A DNA stretch of 64,000 bases from Blastomyces gilchristii SLH14081 (lineage: Eukaryota; Ascomycota; Eurotiomycetes; Onygenales; Ajellomycetaceae). A program made the position numbers and the translations under genes. Numbering within the stretch: the first letter of the stretch is position 1; every line of letters begins with the position of its first letter. Below, one piece after another: positions 22,376 through 34,007 of the stretch. The DNA is taken from the NCBI RefSeq assembly GCF_000003855.2, contig NW_003101657.1, forward strand, positions 94,083 through 158,082. The letters are read 5' to 3'. The notes beneath the pieces were generated by a model that worked only from the letters and a program-made list of their open reading frames with translations, did not search any database and was not told the DNA's origin.

Positions 22376-24170
22376 TCAGAAATAATTGCACTTGGGTATG
22401 GAGAGGAATATAATCAGGAGGGCGGCGGTTACGATGGCAGCGACGGTGAGAGTACGGAGGAGGATAAAGAGGTGTATGCGGCGGAGGATAGGGTCTTGAA
22501 TCCTAGTATCTGGATCGAAGACTTTTTGGAGGAATTTGCGTCTCTCATAAGTGGGTATCCAGGGCTCATCTTCGTAGGAGTTGCTCTCTCCGACACTAGA
22601 GAAGATCTTAGATTGCATTCCTAGCTTTTGTCGCACGTGCTCATCTTCGTCGGAGAAGAGTTCCCAGGGATGCAGATGGCGGCGGTTAAGGAAGAGGAAG
22701 AGCTGCAATAACTGTAAGCTTTGATAGTATGTTTTGACCCCTTTTTTGGTCGAAGGTCACGATAGAATCGCACTCCTCCAGTCCGTCCTTTTGTGTTGAT
22801 TTCTCGAAGAGAGAAGCAAAAAGAAACAAAAGACTTACGATGCATCCACCGTCCCAGGACGTAAGAAAAATAACCAGGCCAGGCAAGAGAATTAATGCGG
22901 AAATAATCCTCCAGGCCCGCGTGGCGGAACTCAATATTGGAATGATGCCAGCTATCAGACCACAAAACATTGCCACGCAACTAACTATGCGAGCCGCGAT
23001 AATCCGAGAGCAGTTGCAATTATTCATGGTCCAGCGGATAAAATTGGGATGCGATTGCTGGCGGAGAGTCCATTCTACTTGCCCTGCCACTTGTTTGAAC
23101 GCTGATGGATGCGTTGTGCTGGCCAGGGCACGGTTGAGATTATCTCGTTCTTGAGACGTCAGGTTCAACTGCCGGCTCGCGCCATCCGCAATATATGTCG
23201 CATAAATTCTGGTGAGTTCATTTCTATAGGGTTGTGATAAATTTGGTTTTTGAGGATGATCGGGTTGTTCTCTCTTTGTCTTTCTTTGGCTTTCGCCTGT
23301 GCCTACGTGGGAATCGTTACATTTGGTTTCGGACGAAGCTTCAGTTCTTGCGGCGGCAGCCGGCCCTGCGTTTATCGAATCCATGTTTTCAACCACATGG
23401 CCAGGCAAGTTCTCCTGTTCGCTCTTCTGTGTGCGCGGACTTGAGGTGCCGTCAACCTTCCCCGTTCTTGATGGGGTGCTCCGGTCGCCATCTGGATGAG
23501 CAGGACTTCGTGGGGGTGTACTGAACGGTGCGGTATGGATATATGTGGGAAGATGCGTAGATTCGAACTGCTCTTCAGCGACAATAGTGACAGCTGGGGA
23601 CAGCGGTACCGTTGGGGTTGGTTGACCTGATACGTCTCCCGGTCGCTTTTCCTTTCCAATCCACTCTGGGGAGAGCTGTCTTTGGTTATCGGCAATCAAG
23701 GCAAAGCGTCGAGAATAGTCGCGATACCATAGGAAAAATTGCAAGTTCTCCGCGTTCCGTTCAACATATTTTAAATAGTTCATGAAATCCCGAAGGGTGC
23801 ATGGCTATAAAGGCAATTGTCAGCAATGAGTTCGAGACTGTTAAACAACATATATATTTCTATTTACGTTATCTTAACGACAACGGAGCTGACAAGCGAG
23901 TTCGATGTATACATGTAGAATTCGAAGTGGGCAAAACGGTGGACATTGGTATAGGTGCTGCGTACTAAGATGAAGGCATTTTTCGCGGTTGGTACTTACA
24001 GGACAAGTGCAGCCACCAACGATCATATCAAAGGATAATCCTTCTTGCCCACGCCATGCTCCTGGTAACTTCGTCACTCGCGATTGCTTGTTTGGTTCCC
24101 GTGCGCCCCTTACATTCGTCAGACGTTCATTGGGAGGAGGACAGCAACGCCCAAGAATACGGCACGCCAT
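22376..24170 (-). CDS. RGS-domain multi-pass membrane protein, three exons
   Basis: Predicted 487-residue regulator-of-G-protein-signalling protein, of a type that dampens heterotrimeric G-protein signalling by accelerating GTP hydrolysis on the alpha subunit. Inferred exons are 24170-24000, 23804-22839 and 22702-22376. The first half of the RGS fold is PCTLRDFMNYLKYVERNAENLQFFLWYRDYSRRF (residues about 58-91). It is split from the second half (ELTRIYATYIADGASRQLNLT...ERDNLNRAL...HPSAFKQVAGQVEWTL, about 250-305) by about 150 disordered Pro/Ser/Thr-rich residues. Two membrane segments follow (around IVSCVAMFCGLIAGIIPIL and IISALILLPGLVIFLTSW) and a third lies at the C-terminus (TLTVAAIVTAALLIIFLSIP). 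The start at 24170 (MACRILGRCCPPP) is preferred over 24251, whose extra residues come from a Phe/Leu low-complexity leader. No lesion is seen. Confidence 0.82.
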
Positions 24171-26075
24171 CCTGTCGATAAGAAAGGATATGGGGAGCAG
24201 GAAAAGGAAAGGAAAAGGAAGGGAAAAGGAGGAGTGGTCAAGAAGGATCACATTTTAGGGAAAATGAGGAGTCAAATCACGTTCTCGAGTTATGGAGCGC
24301 CGTCCTGCGCAGGGGATCGAGTGGTCAAGTCGTCGATCAATAATGGGCACTCTCTGTCCACCAACTCCGGTCCAGCGCGACCGCGCGGAGATTGATGGAA
24401 AGACTATTGGGAGTGTGGGGGGGATGGATAAAGTAATACCCCGGGAGCAAGAAGCAACTCAGCAGGGGATTGTTGGCCATTAACAGGGTACACCCCCCCA
24501 GCCTGTTCCATGAGGCAACTCTAGTTACTAGCTAAATAAAGTAGCATCGCATGGATAATCGAGGGGAAGAATTATTATTTTCTGCGGCTACCTGGGATTT
24601 CACAGGAATCCCTCAAGCGGCGATGGACTTGGCTTGGGGGCATTTCTTAATGGCTCCACCCAGGCGTGTTCAATAGCATATCTCCATTTACCCCGACATG
24701 GATAAATAGCTTAAGCCGCCAAGCTCGTAAGCATACGACCTTGGCGAGACCAAAGGGTATTTTTACGATCAGATTCCTTGCGCGTGCTTTTGTCCGTCCT
24801 CCGGGCACTTTCTATCCTATCATCGACATGGAACTGGTCATGCATGGCAACTGGGATTCATCAGGGATCCATCTGCCCTTCCTGCGCATCGAAATCGAAC
24901 GGAAAAATGAAAGTATGTTACCTCACCTTCTATAGATCCGGCCATCGGCGTGCAGAGATGTGTCGCACCAGATCGATAAAACCAGCTTTCATGCAGAAGA
25001 AAGAAGAATGATCGGTTGGACTCTTCTGCAGCGCAGCGCAGTCGTGCTGTGAAGATATGCCTGGCAAGACGGAGTGGCGTACCGCTGCGCCCACACAACC
25101 ATGGATAGGGAGGGAAAACCAACCTTTAGTTAGTTCTAGAGAGTTGCTAGAAGCAGGTTTCAACCATGGGAAAAGCCGGGCCCTTGAATCGTAAAGTCAC
25201 CTCCTATCTCCCTGAAAGATCAGCGTGATCACTCGCTGTGCTGGCGCCGTTGCTGAACGCCTACGTGCGCTTTGGGGAGACCGGGGTCCGCTCGGGAACA
25301 AATCAATAGTAGGCCACCCACGACACTAATTGCCGCTTTACCCAACCACTGATGATGATGATGGAGCTGAAGGAAGTATCAGGATAAATATATCCCACCT
25401 CACGAGTGTACGACGCAGAGAAGTGAAGCCCTCTCCGGGTCGAGCAAAGCAATCTGTGACACTGAAAAGAATTCATTGGTAACCGAGAAATTCATCGTTG
25501 TTTCTTGTCATCTAGACGATAGCTCAAGGTGTGTTGCATAAAACGGAGGGGCACGGAGTAACTAAGGAGGACGGTTGTTTTGGACTGGTTGGGCATCCGA
25601 GCTGGGGGCTCGCGGCCTCCAAGGGCAAGGTTATTATTCCGTTGTTCAACGGTGCCAAATTTTATGGCCGAAAATGGGCGCTGATAACTTTTGCATCCTA
25701 CGTACTGGTGAAATCAGCCCAGTTGAAACCTTCTCTTGGAAGAAATGGTCTTAGTAAATAACAATCAGAACTCATCTTCAGCCACTTTGGCGTCAGCGTT
25801 GCAATAATAGCCTGGGGTGGGATATTTGTATTCCAAACAAACCTGGTTCCCGCAGATAGCGTAGACGGACCAGGGGTAAACAATCCACTTGTGCGGCTCG
25901 CGGCTTGGCGGAAATGCACCGGACGAACCAAATCCAACTAGACCAAGAATGAAATGAAGACAGATTTCCTGGGAACACTGGGACAGAATCCCACGAGTGC
26001 ATGCAATGGTTGCTAGCATGAGGTACGACTGCGTTGTACTGCGTGTTTCGAGGCAAAGGAAGCGAGGATATCAAC

Positions 26076-26123
<48 letters not shown>

Positions 26124-26851
26124 GGGGGGGGGGGGGCACGTTGGCACATTTGCCCACCCACAGCATCTGTGAACCTTTGTTTTCGTGAATCATCGGCTTC
26201 GTTGCGATCGCGTGGAAAAGCTGTTGGCATATAACTAATCATTTAGCCGGGGGAAGATCTGGTTCTCCATCCTTCAGCAAACCGGAAGCTTGGACTTCTC
26301 CTGGCTCAAGACTTCCAAGGTTGAAAGCTGGCGTCACAGAAACCTTGGCTTGGAGATGGTGCAACCCATCCCATGCTCACCTACGGTGGTTCTGAACACG
26401 AGCATGAACAAGACCGTCCCTCTCGCGTTGCATAACATCAATTGACATCGGCATTGTTATCAGAATCAGAATAATCAAACCGTCTCCACGCTGTGGCCTG
26501 ACTGATGGAAGCGATGCCAAGCTCCGGCTGTCCGGTTGTTGGCCAGATGGGGCTCAACAGGGGTCACATGTTCCACTCCAACGGCGAAAGACGACGCTCC
26601 AACATCCATCACCACCATCGACATCATCCATCATCGGGTCAACTGCACAATCTCCGCCATGATACATACGCAGACAGACATACCCGTGGACATTGCTGGG
26701 TACTGATTGTGGACTGAGTCACATGTCGCATATAACTTATCAAATCTGGTTGCAATAGACCAACCGTCTGCTGTTAGATCGATGGACCCTCGTCGTAGGA
26801 AACTCAGCGCTTTGGACCGGAACACGAACTATATACACATCAGATTCCGCT
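24171..26851. other. Divergent intergenic region between RGS and lipase genes
   Basis: 2.7 kb upstream of two divergent genes. Open frames at 24666-24935 and 25531-25761 are short and without recognisable character. The T/G homopolymer pair is at 26081-26136. A His/Asp-codon-like CATCACCACCATCGACATCATCC run near 26605 is simple sequence. No RNA gene is recognised. Confidence 0.5.
26081..26136. repeat. Poly-T (about 42) joined to poly-G (14)
   Basis: A run of about 42 T is followed without a break by 14 G. Homopolymers of this length are hard to sequence, so exact lengths should not be trusted. Confidence 0.85.
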
Positions 26852-29800
26852 ATGCCCGGAGTTGACTCTGGTGACAGGGAGGACGATGCCTGGGAGGTTG
26901 GGAAGAATATCCCCTCACAATCCAGCAGAACTCTTCTCCCGCGACCAGTAGCTTCCCTTGTGTCGCTATTCACTCATTCGACGTCCTTATCTCTCCGTAT
27001 CGGCACATTCCTAGGCGGCTTTGCTCTCGATAGTGCGAGGGCTACGACTCTCACGGGCTTAGAACTGAGCAGAGCCGTTGTCGAGAGTATTTTGGTAAGA
27101 GCCGGGAGGGATGTGGCCTTACAAAGTACCGAGTATGGAAGGGCGCAGGCTGAATCGTTGTTGGAGCGCAGTGTATGTGTATCCATCTACGACTTCTTTT
27201 CTTTCATTTGGCTGGCTTTTTCATTTTATTCATTAAATAAATCTAGCTCCGTGCAATACTAACTAGTGCTAACATACTTTGTAGCTGGCAACATTACACT
27301 CGAGTATAACCTCCGCCTCTTTTTTTGCCTCTGCTGGCTTTCACCTTTCTTCGATGACCCTGAACTCTTTCTCTGACTTCTCGCAAAACCTCCTATCAAC
27401 ACTGGATGCTATTCTTGGATCGTCTGAATCTTCTCGTGCCATCGCGGCGATAATCACGCTTATTATAAGAGAATTTCGCAGCAAAGAAAGCAAGTATGGC
27501 GGGCAGAGAGCCGGCGTAGCTGATCTGTTGGTGGGTTCCACGGGTTTTGCTTTGCTCCAGCGGTGGGGTCGAAGAGCAACAGAGAGAGAAATGCGGGACA
27601 GCGGCAAGGAAGAGACCGTTTGGGATGTGGTAATCCTCGACAATGGACTTAGAGCGGATGTTGTAGGAACCCAACAAATCGGATATCCCGAGGACATTGA
27701 TACCGGACCCACGCGTGCATCTACCCGTGCATCATCTTTTATATTGCCAGATGACACTGACCGCGCTGATGTCTTCAGATCAGTGGGACATGACACTGCT
27801 AGACGCAATACTCTGGGTACTCTTCTGCCGCATGTTTCTCTCCCCGCTGATCACCAGCATGAGCTTTCTGATGAAGAGATCCGAGTATATATCATGAACC
27901 AGTTACCAGAAGGCACCAGGGCTTCAATAAATACAGATACCGTCACATCTAGAACTATAACTGTGGACTTCTATGACGACGATGTTGTGGATCTATCTCC
28001 CCCACCGGGAGCTGCAATGATAGCGGAAAGATTTCACCACCTTCATGATGTTGATCCAGGAGATACTACGAGGGGCTTTGTCAGCCATCTACTTAAACAT
28101 ACGGTTGTATTTCGAACCTCCTCAAACCATTCTAATAGCGCAGAGCTACGCAAAGAGCTCAGTGGTACATTATATTCTTCTGCCGATCGCAGCTCAGCCT
28201 CCGGGCCTCATTCTTCGAACAAGCGAAAACCGAAAAAGCGTGGCGATATTTCGACAACCTCGGACCCGTCTTTTAATAATACGATGACCATACCAGATTC
28301 TTGTGCGGAAAATACTAATTGCCTATATGGTGCAAACTTGTCCTCATCGATGATTGATTCTGGATTGCAGCAAGGCTCCCTTGGAAAGGGATCCCTTTCT
28401 AACTTTACGCAGAAGGTCGTATCTAACACGGAAGATAAAGCGAGCCATAGGCTGCCACCTTTGAAGAAGATTTTTACAGGTTTAACTAACGTAGCCCTAT
28501 CCTCACAGGACAAACAAGACAACAAATCTGACGACGAAAATATCGCTCTTCATAATGCTTCAAGAAATCCATCGCTGAAGAATCCAGCTGGTAAATCAAA
28601 TATTACCGAAACTGCACAGCCTACTTCGCCAATGGCAAAGCGATTATATTATACCGAAAAAGCTTTGCCCCGGGTACCATCAAAGCACGAGTCTTTAAAT
28701 CACAAGCGAAGCTTCGGCAATTTAATAAACCCGCATCCCAACGGTCCTCGAATGAGATCGCCTTCCAGATCCAGTTATATCTCCGTTCAAGGGAAAACCG
28801 TCGACTCATATACTGCCCAAACCGACGCATACTCCCTTCATCCTACTGGATCCCCTCCCAGCTCTCCCACCAAGGCCAGGAATCATGTTCGTAGCAGCAG
28901 CGCGCTCTCCAGGACACTGTCCGAGAAAGATATAGCCATCCTCGTTAACGATGACGAGAACCCACGGCCTCTGACCCCTCATCGCAAAGGGTCTATCAAA
29001 TCACTGGCACCTAGCACTTACTCTATTGCCGATGCAGGATCTGAAACTTCCTTGGTACTTGCCACACGACCTACAAAGAGCGTGTACGAGGATCAGGCTA
29101 CGATTCTGGCCCTCCAGCGCGATGGACGGGTTCCAGGAGTATTTCCTGATGACCATATTGTGAAAAACATACAGAGATTTTCCCGCTTCTCGTCGGCATC
29201 GTACGGCTCCAATTTCCTCCGAGTGATGGGTATTGGGAACAAACAGCCATGGCAAAAAGACGAATTTATTAGCGATGATCATCACGAGCACTGTTCATTT
29301 TCCAAACATACGGGGCTCCCAGCGTCAACTATACTTCTTTCATCATTTGTCGATCCTGCAGGCGGATCAAATGCAGCCGGAGAAACAGCTGAAGGATTCC
29401 CTTTAGTCCACTACCTGTCCTTGGACCACGCTTCCAAAGCTGTTGTTTTGACGCTTAGAGGCACGTGGGGATTTGAAGATATCTTAACCGACATGACATG
29501 CGATTATGACGATCTCTACTGGCTAGGAAGGACCTGGCAGGTCCACAAAGGGATGCATGCGTCAGCGAGGCGGCTCCTTGAAGGAGGTGGCGGGCGCGTC
29601 ATGGCGACAATCAGAGCTGCCCTGGAAGAGTTTCCAGAGTACGGTGTCATTTTCTGTGGCCACTCGTTGGGTGGAGGTGTTGCTTCGCTTCTTGCAACCA
29701 TGATTTCGAGGCCCAAAGATGCAGATAAATCGGGCCCTTCGTTCGTAACGGCATCTAAACCTTCATCTGGTATCTCCTTGCTTCCCTCATCTCAACAACG

Positions 29801-30437
29801 TGGTCAGCTCTTCCTCCCTGCCGGACGCCCAATCCATGTCTACGCCTTTGGCCCACCGGCAGTGATGTGCCCCTCCCTCCGACTCGCGACAAGGGGCCTG
29901 ATCACAACCGTCGTCAACGGCCAAGACGTCGTCCCTACTTTATCTCTCGGAGTCCTCCTTGACTTTCACGCCGTTTCCATGGCGTTCAAAAGCGATATGT
30001 CCGACGCCAAGGCCCATGTCCGCTCCCGCGTCTGGGAAAGCATTACCGCCAGACTAGTGAACAAATTCTACGTAGACCGGCCCCCACTCCTCGTTCACGC
30101 AGGTGATAGGGTCGGTGAGGATTCCTGGGCGTGGGCTACACTGAAATCGCTACGCGAAACCTTAGTGGCGCCTAAATTACTCCCACCCGGCGAGGTGTTT
30201 GTCGTGGAGACGATGCGTGTTTTGCAGCGTGATGCCTTTACACTCGACGCCTTCGGTAGTGCGGACGGATCACCGCGTCTAGGTCGGCCTGCAACGCGCG
30301 TTCAGCTTAAATTCATCCGGGATGTGGAAACGCGGTTCCGCGAGGTCAGATTCGGGTCTGGGATGTTGGGTGATCATAGCCCTGGCAGGTATGAAGCCAG
30401 TCTAGCGGTGTTGGCAAGGGGAGTTCTGGAGGATTGA
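26852..30437 (+). CDS. sn1-specific diacylglycerol lipase-type protein (Lipase_3), two exons
   Basis: Predicted 1157-residue alpha/beta-hydrolase related to eukaryotic diacylglycerol lipases, which release a fatty acid from the sn-1 position of diacylglycerol at membranes. Exon 1 is 26852-27172, the intron 27173-27284 has a TACTAAC-type branch, and exon 2 is 27285-30437. The first 230 residues contain hydrophobic helices and the middle 550 residues are Ser/Pro/Lys-rich and probably disordered. The Lipase_3 domain occupies about 800-1060: LSLDHASKAVVLTLRGTWG (oxyanion-side strand), VHKGMHASARRLL, and the nucleophile elbow FCGHSLGGG with Ser at about 901. The likely acid is the Asp in NGQDVVPTLSLG at about 988. 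The catalytic His is not obvious by eye. No lesion is seen. Confidence 0.87.
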
Positions 30438-31287
30438 TTCTTACAGGTTATATTTCTTTAATTCGTTCATTTTGGGATTTGGCTTCCTTTGGGTTTTACC
30501 TAAATCGTTATAGATGGTCTTCGACATTTTACATTTCTTTCAGCTGCGTTATGATTGTGTAGAATTTAGATACATGGGTGAACGGTTTTTGTGAGAAGAT
30601 GGTCATGTTGGTGCCTGCTTCTATTACACACGGTCTTCATACTACTTTTCTTCATTCCCTTTTACTCTATCCTCCTTGGTGTACTTTTCTATTATACCAA
30701 TTTATACGTAAATAACAAATATATACCCAGTATTAACATAGATTCGATAGCTAAGGCACTTAGATATAAATAACTCCAGGGGGAACTATCTTTGAACATT
30801 CGGAGATACCCTCTTTTCATCTTTTTTTATCATCGTTTTATTCCCCATTTTCCTGTGTAGCACCTATAATATATTCCGAACGGCTACCTCGTTTCCAGTC
30901 CTCCTATTCCTATCAACATTTTTCTAAGAGTTTTCGACAGAACAACGCTATATTGTAGCGCTCCCTTGGCTAGCAAACAGCTATTCGAGCTCTAGTAACA
31001 ACGGCGACGAAATAATGAAATCTACACCAAAGCCCAACGAATACATGAGCCAACATGCAATAATTACAGAGCGTATAAAAAAAAAAATGAAACTTAATGA
31101 CTCCTATATAAAATGTTTACTGATATTTGTAAAAACTGTCTGGAATAATTCTCTTGTTCCCACACATGCACATTTATTGTACGCTACATAATTATCCTCA
31201 TCCATCATACCATGCTTCCAGCACACCGAGGAAGCCCAAAACAGATAAACACCCCTCACGCGCCCCCCCCTCTGCTAAAAGCACTCA
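30438..31287. other. Intergenic DNA with no recognised gene
   Basis: About 850 bp between the lipase gene and the convergent DUF4267 sequence, T-rich on the plus strand and probably mostly 3' UTR. Nothing else is seen. Confidence 0.5.
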
Positions 31288-31674
31288 TCATCGTCCCACA
31301 GTCATCCCGCACCAGCCCCAGGCAGCGATTAAAAAGCCCACAGCTGCACGGAAAGCCGCCTTCCCAGGCATCCCTTCACGCCAGCACACGTAACCATCCA
31401 CCAAACCCAGGTAAGCGAGGATTACAAGGATGGTATCGAATTCAGTGAGCTTGTCTTGGGAGTAGAACGTCAATAGCGTAATTCCAATGGCAGTGGTGCG
31501 CGCTGACTGTGTGACCATCACCGATTGGGCTTGTTTGGAGACCGCAATGCGCTGTGGAAGACCGAATTCTTTGATCGCCTACTCGGCATTGAAGAATGGT
31601 AGTAGTCCGCCGAAGGTGGTGGCTGACGCGACGAGGAGGGCTGGTGTGTGCCGAGGAGTAAAGTGCGAAAGCAT
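31288..31674 (-). pseudogene. DUF4267 small membrane protein interrupted by one TAG
   Basis: Reading from an ATG at 31674, the frame encodes 128 residues of a small hydrophobic protein resembling DUF4267 (function unknown, several membrane helices). It holds TPALLVASATTFGGLLPFFNAE, then TAG at 31579-31581, then AIKEFGLPQRIAVSKQAQ, MVTQSARTTAIGITLLTF, ILVILAYLGLVDGYVCWREG and the end LIAAWGWCGMTVGR. Frame and conservation are kept on both sides of the single stop, and no intron removes it. Either the gene died recently, or it is a sequence error, or the stop is read through. The family normally has a Lys, Gly or Arg codon near this place. Confidence 0.6.
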
Positions 31675-32029
31675 TATGCTTTGGATTTATGGGAGATACG
31701 GATGGTTTCGAAGAGAAAAAGTTGTTTTGTAGTGTGCGTGTTAAGAATACTGAGAGGCAATGAATGGCATTAATGCTAAATAGAATGAGACATGGCCAAA
31801 TATTTGAAGCCCTTGGAAAATGAAGCAAAATGTGTTGGCGATAACAGGATTAGCAATATATTACTGTACAAACCAACACCACAGAGCGATCGAATCGGGG
31901 GAGTTCCTTATTGCATTGTGAAAAACCCAACGGCTTCTTTATAAATGCCTGTTCAGAAAACCTATTAAATAGTTAGAAAGCATCTTCAAAGAGATTTTAA
32001 ACAATTCAAGACCTTAGAACCTTCTTACA

Positions 32030-32066
<37 letters not shown>

Positions 32067-32074
32067 CAAACTAA
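31675..32074. other. Intergenic DNA with a poly-A run
   Basis: 400 bp. A run of 33 A lies at 32032-32064. No gene is recognised. Confidence 0.6.
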
Positions 32075-32629
32075 TTATGTATCCAAAACACGTTTGTATT
32101 CATTGTATGTGGCTGCATAGGACTCAGCCGAAGCTATTCTTGCAATCTCACTCATTTCCCAGGCTAACAGAACTGGAGCTCCTCCAACCCGATCATTTCC
32201 ATCCGTAGCTCCCCAGCATGAAAGGCATATACACAACAACCACCTTTCCTTTTGCCCTCCTTTTCTGGGTATGGTTTTGGTTGGGGACAGCCAAAATTCA
32301 GAGATCCCATCCCGTGGCATATAATCTCGACCATTGATCCGCGGTGACAGGGAGCACAGCTCGGGAGTATTTCTCTCTCCCTTTGACGTCTGGTCGTCAC
32401 TAGCCTCCCCCCATAAAATGAAATGCTTATCCGCGAGTAGCATGTACCAGCGGATGTAGCAACAAAATATCATTCCATTCTGGAAGACATAACAAACGAA
32501 TGTTATTTGAATCCGCAGAATCTCGGCGAGCGTCAACAAGTACCGGTTGAGTTCGAAGGGTGAGAGGAGGCCGTGAGACTCTAGGGGTGGCGTAAGTCGC
32601 ATGCGGAAACATGTCGGTAGTCCCAGCAA
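32075..32629 (-). CDS. Unassigned ORF of 184 codons
   Basis: An uninterrupted minus-strand frame (from MLGLPTCFRMRL to EYKRVLDT) in normal-composition DNA, longer than chance frames around it. It has a hydrophobic Cys-containing segment in the first third (FVCYVFQNGMIFCCYIRWYMLL) and no domain that I recognise. There is no supporting intron structure and no clear promoter evidence. It could be a lineage-specific gene, a fragment of a decayed gene, or a chance ORF. Confidence 0.2.
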   Translation of the reverse strand: MLGLPTCFRMRLTPPLESHGLLSPFELNRYLLTLAEILRIQITFVCYVFQNGMIFCCYIRWYMLLADKHFILWGEASDDQTSKGERNTPELCSLSPRINGRDYMPRDGISEFWLSPTKTIPRKGGQKERWLLCICLSCWGATDGNDRVGGAPVLLAWEMSEIARIASAESYAATYNEYKRVLDT

Positions 32630-32963
32630 TTAAGGCTTTGTTTAAGTCTGTCCCCTATGTAAATTGACTCGTTCATTTGCGATTGCGATCGTTATCCGAC
32701 GTAACTCTACTCAAATAATAAGATATGAGCACGGTCCTTTACGCGCATCGGGAGCCGCACCCCACAGACCAAAAAACCCGTCCACACCTAGACGAATTCG
32801 AATGCGAGGGCAAATGTAAATAGGAGATATTTTCATCACTATCTCCTGCCGGTTGTCCTTATTGTGCACATCCATTAAAGCACAGCCGGGTGTGCTCTCC
32901 GTGGGCAACTGGCTAGCCAAAAGAACTTAATAATCTTTAGCTCAGATTACCTTATGCTCTATT
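32630..32963. other. Intergenic DNA with no recognised gene
   Basis: 334 bp between the unassigned ORF and the small two-exon gene. Nothing is recognised. Confidence 0.5.
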
Positions 32964-33341
32964 TCACCGCTCCCGCCCACTGTTACCAATGCTCTCATTC
33001 CTGCGCCTGCTCTCCTGTCTGGCCCGCAGCTCCCCTATCTGCTTTTCCAGCGACGCTCGACGCTTAACGAGTTCCTCCCGGGTTGCTTCGAGAGCTTGAA
33101 TTTTCTCCGCCGGAGTGGCGGATCGTTGTTTCTCAGCTTCCTAGAAAATTGGAGCGTAATGTTAGGGATGCTGTATACTTAACATCCATGGGCGAGAGGA
33201 AGATATAAAGACACGTACCTTCTTTGCATCCTGATCCATTCTCAAGCGTGCTCCGTATAACGAGCCCGTAATTGTGCATATTGTGACGCCGGCTGTGAGG
33301 ATAATCCGTCGTGCTTTGGGAGAGATAGCTGCTGAGGACAT
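32964..33341 (-). CDS. Small single-helix protein with charged coiled-coil tail, two exons
   Basis: Predicted 99 residues. Exon 1 (33341-33219) encodes MSSAAISPKARR, a membrane helix (IILTAGVTICTITGSLYG) and a basic turn. The intron is 33218-33141 (GTACGT donor, CTAG acceptor). Exon 2 (33140-32964) encodes a highly charged helix, EAEKQRSATPAEKIQALEAT followed by an Arg/Glu-rich coiled-coil end. The layout (short N-terminus, one helix, long charged helix) resembles small mitochondrial inner-membrane assembly factors such as Pet117, but no family motif is certain. The intron joins two frames of matching character, which supports a real gene. Confidence 0.6.
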
Positions 33342-34007
33342 TTGCGATTGACAACTATGAGAGGATTTCCCACGGAGCAAGGGTTGGGCTACTCAAAAAT
33401 ATGCAATCGAGTATATTTTTTTGAAGCTGAGATAAAGAAAACTACATGCATTGTTTGCATTGTTTGCATTGTTTGCATTGTTTGCATTGTTTGCATTGTT
33501 TGCATCCATATGAAGCCCTAATTCATTTTTCCCAATTTGGACGGATTGGTTATGTCCACGGGTCCAGAGGCAAAAGGACTTATCCTTATCTCTGTAGACT
33601 ATTCAATATTCTCATCTGAAGCGAGGTGCTTACAAAGTGAATAAATATCCAAAAAAGCTATACGAGTATTCGCTGTTACCTTCCCTTCTCATCCAATCAT
33701 TCGTAAACGGCGCAGGCTGGCTCCCTGCTGCGTCCTGAATAAGCTGAACCTAAATATCCTCGTAACTTGTGAGCAGGGAATTTATTATGGAGAAGATAGG
33801 CCCGCCGTGACGATATTGTGGCACAGTCCTGACATATAAAAGAAAGAAAGGAATGTCTGTATACTCTGCAAGGCACATTGTACAGGAGAACCGTTTTGTT
33901 AACCCACCAACTTTATTATATTTGTTTAACTTCGTTTCTTCTTACCATTTGATCATTATACATACATATAAACACACCGCCCGCACCTTACATCCACTAA
34001 AAAAAAG
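33342..34007. other. Divergent intergenic region
   Basis: 666 bp between the small one-helix protein gene and the SHB17-like gene. It contains the GCATTGTTT tandem repeat. No gene is recognised. Confidence 0.5.
33448..33505. repeat. Tandem repeat, 9-bp unit GCATTGTTT, six copies
   Basis: Six perfect 9-bp copies (33448-33501) plus a partial seventh, about 107 bp upstream of the start of the minus-strand small gene. Perfect identity indicates recent slippage, and copy number is likely to vary among isolates. Confidence 0.9.

Noticed and set aside
25531..25761. 76-codon plus-strand ORF upstream of the lipase gene
   Set aside because: No family resemblance, no intron partner, and length within chance expectation for this intergenic region.
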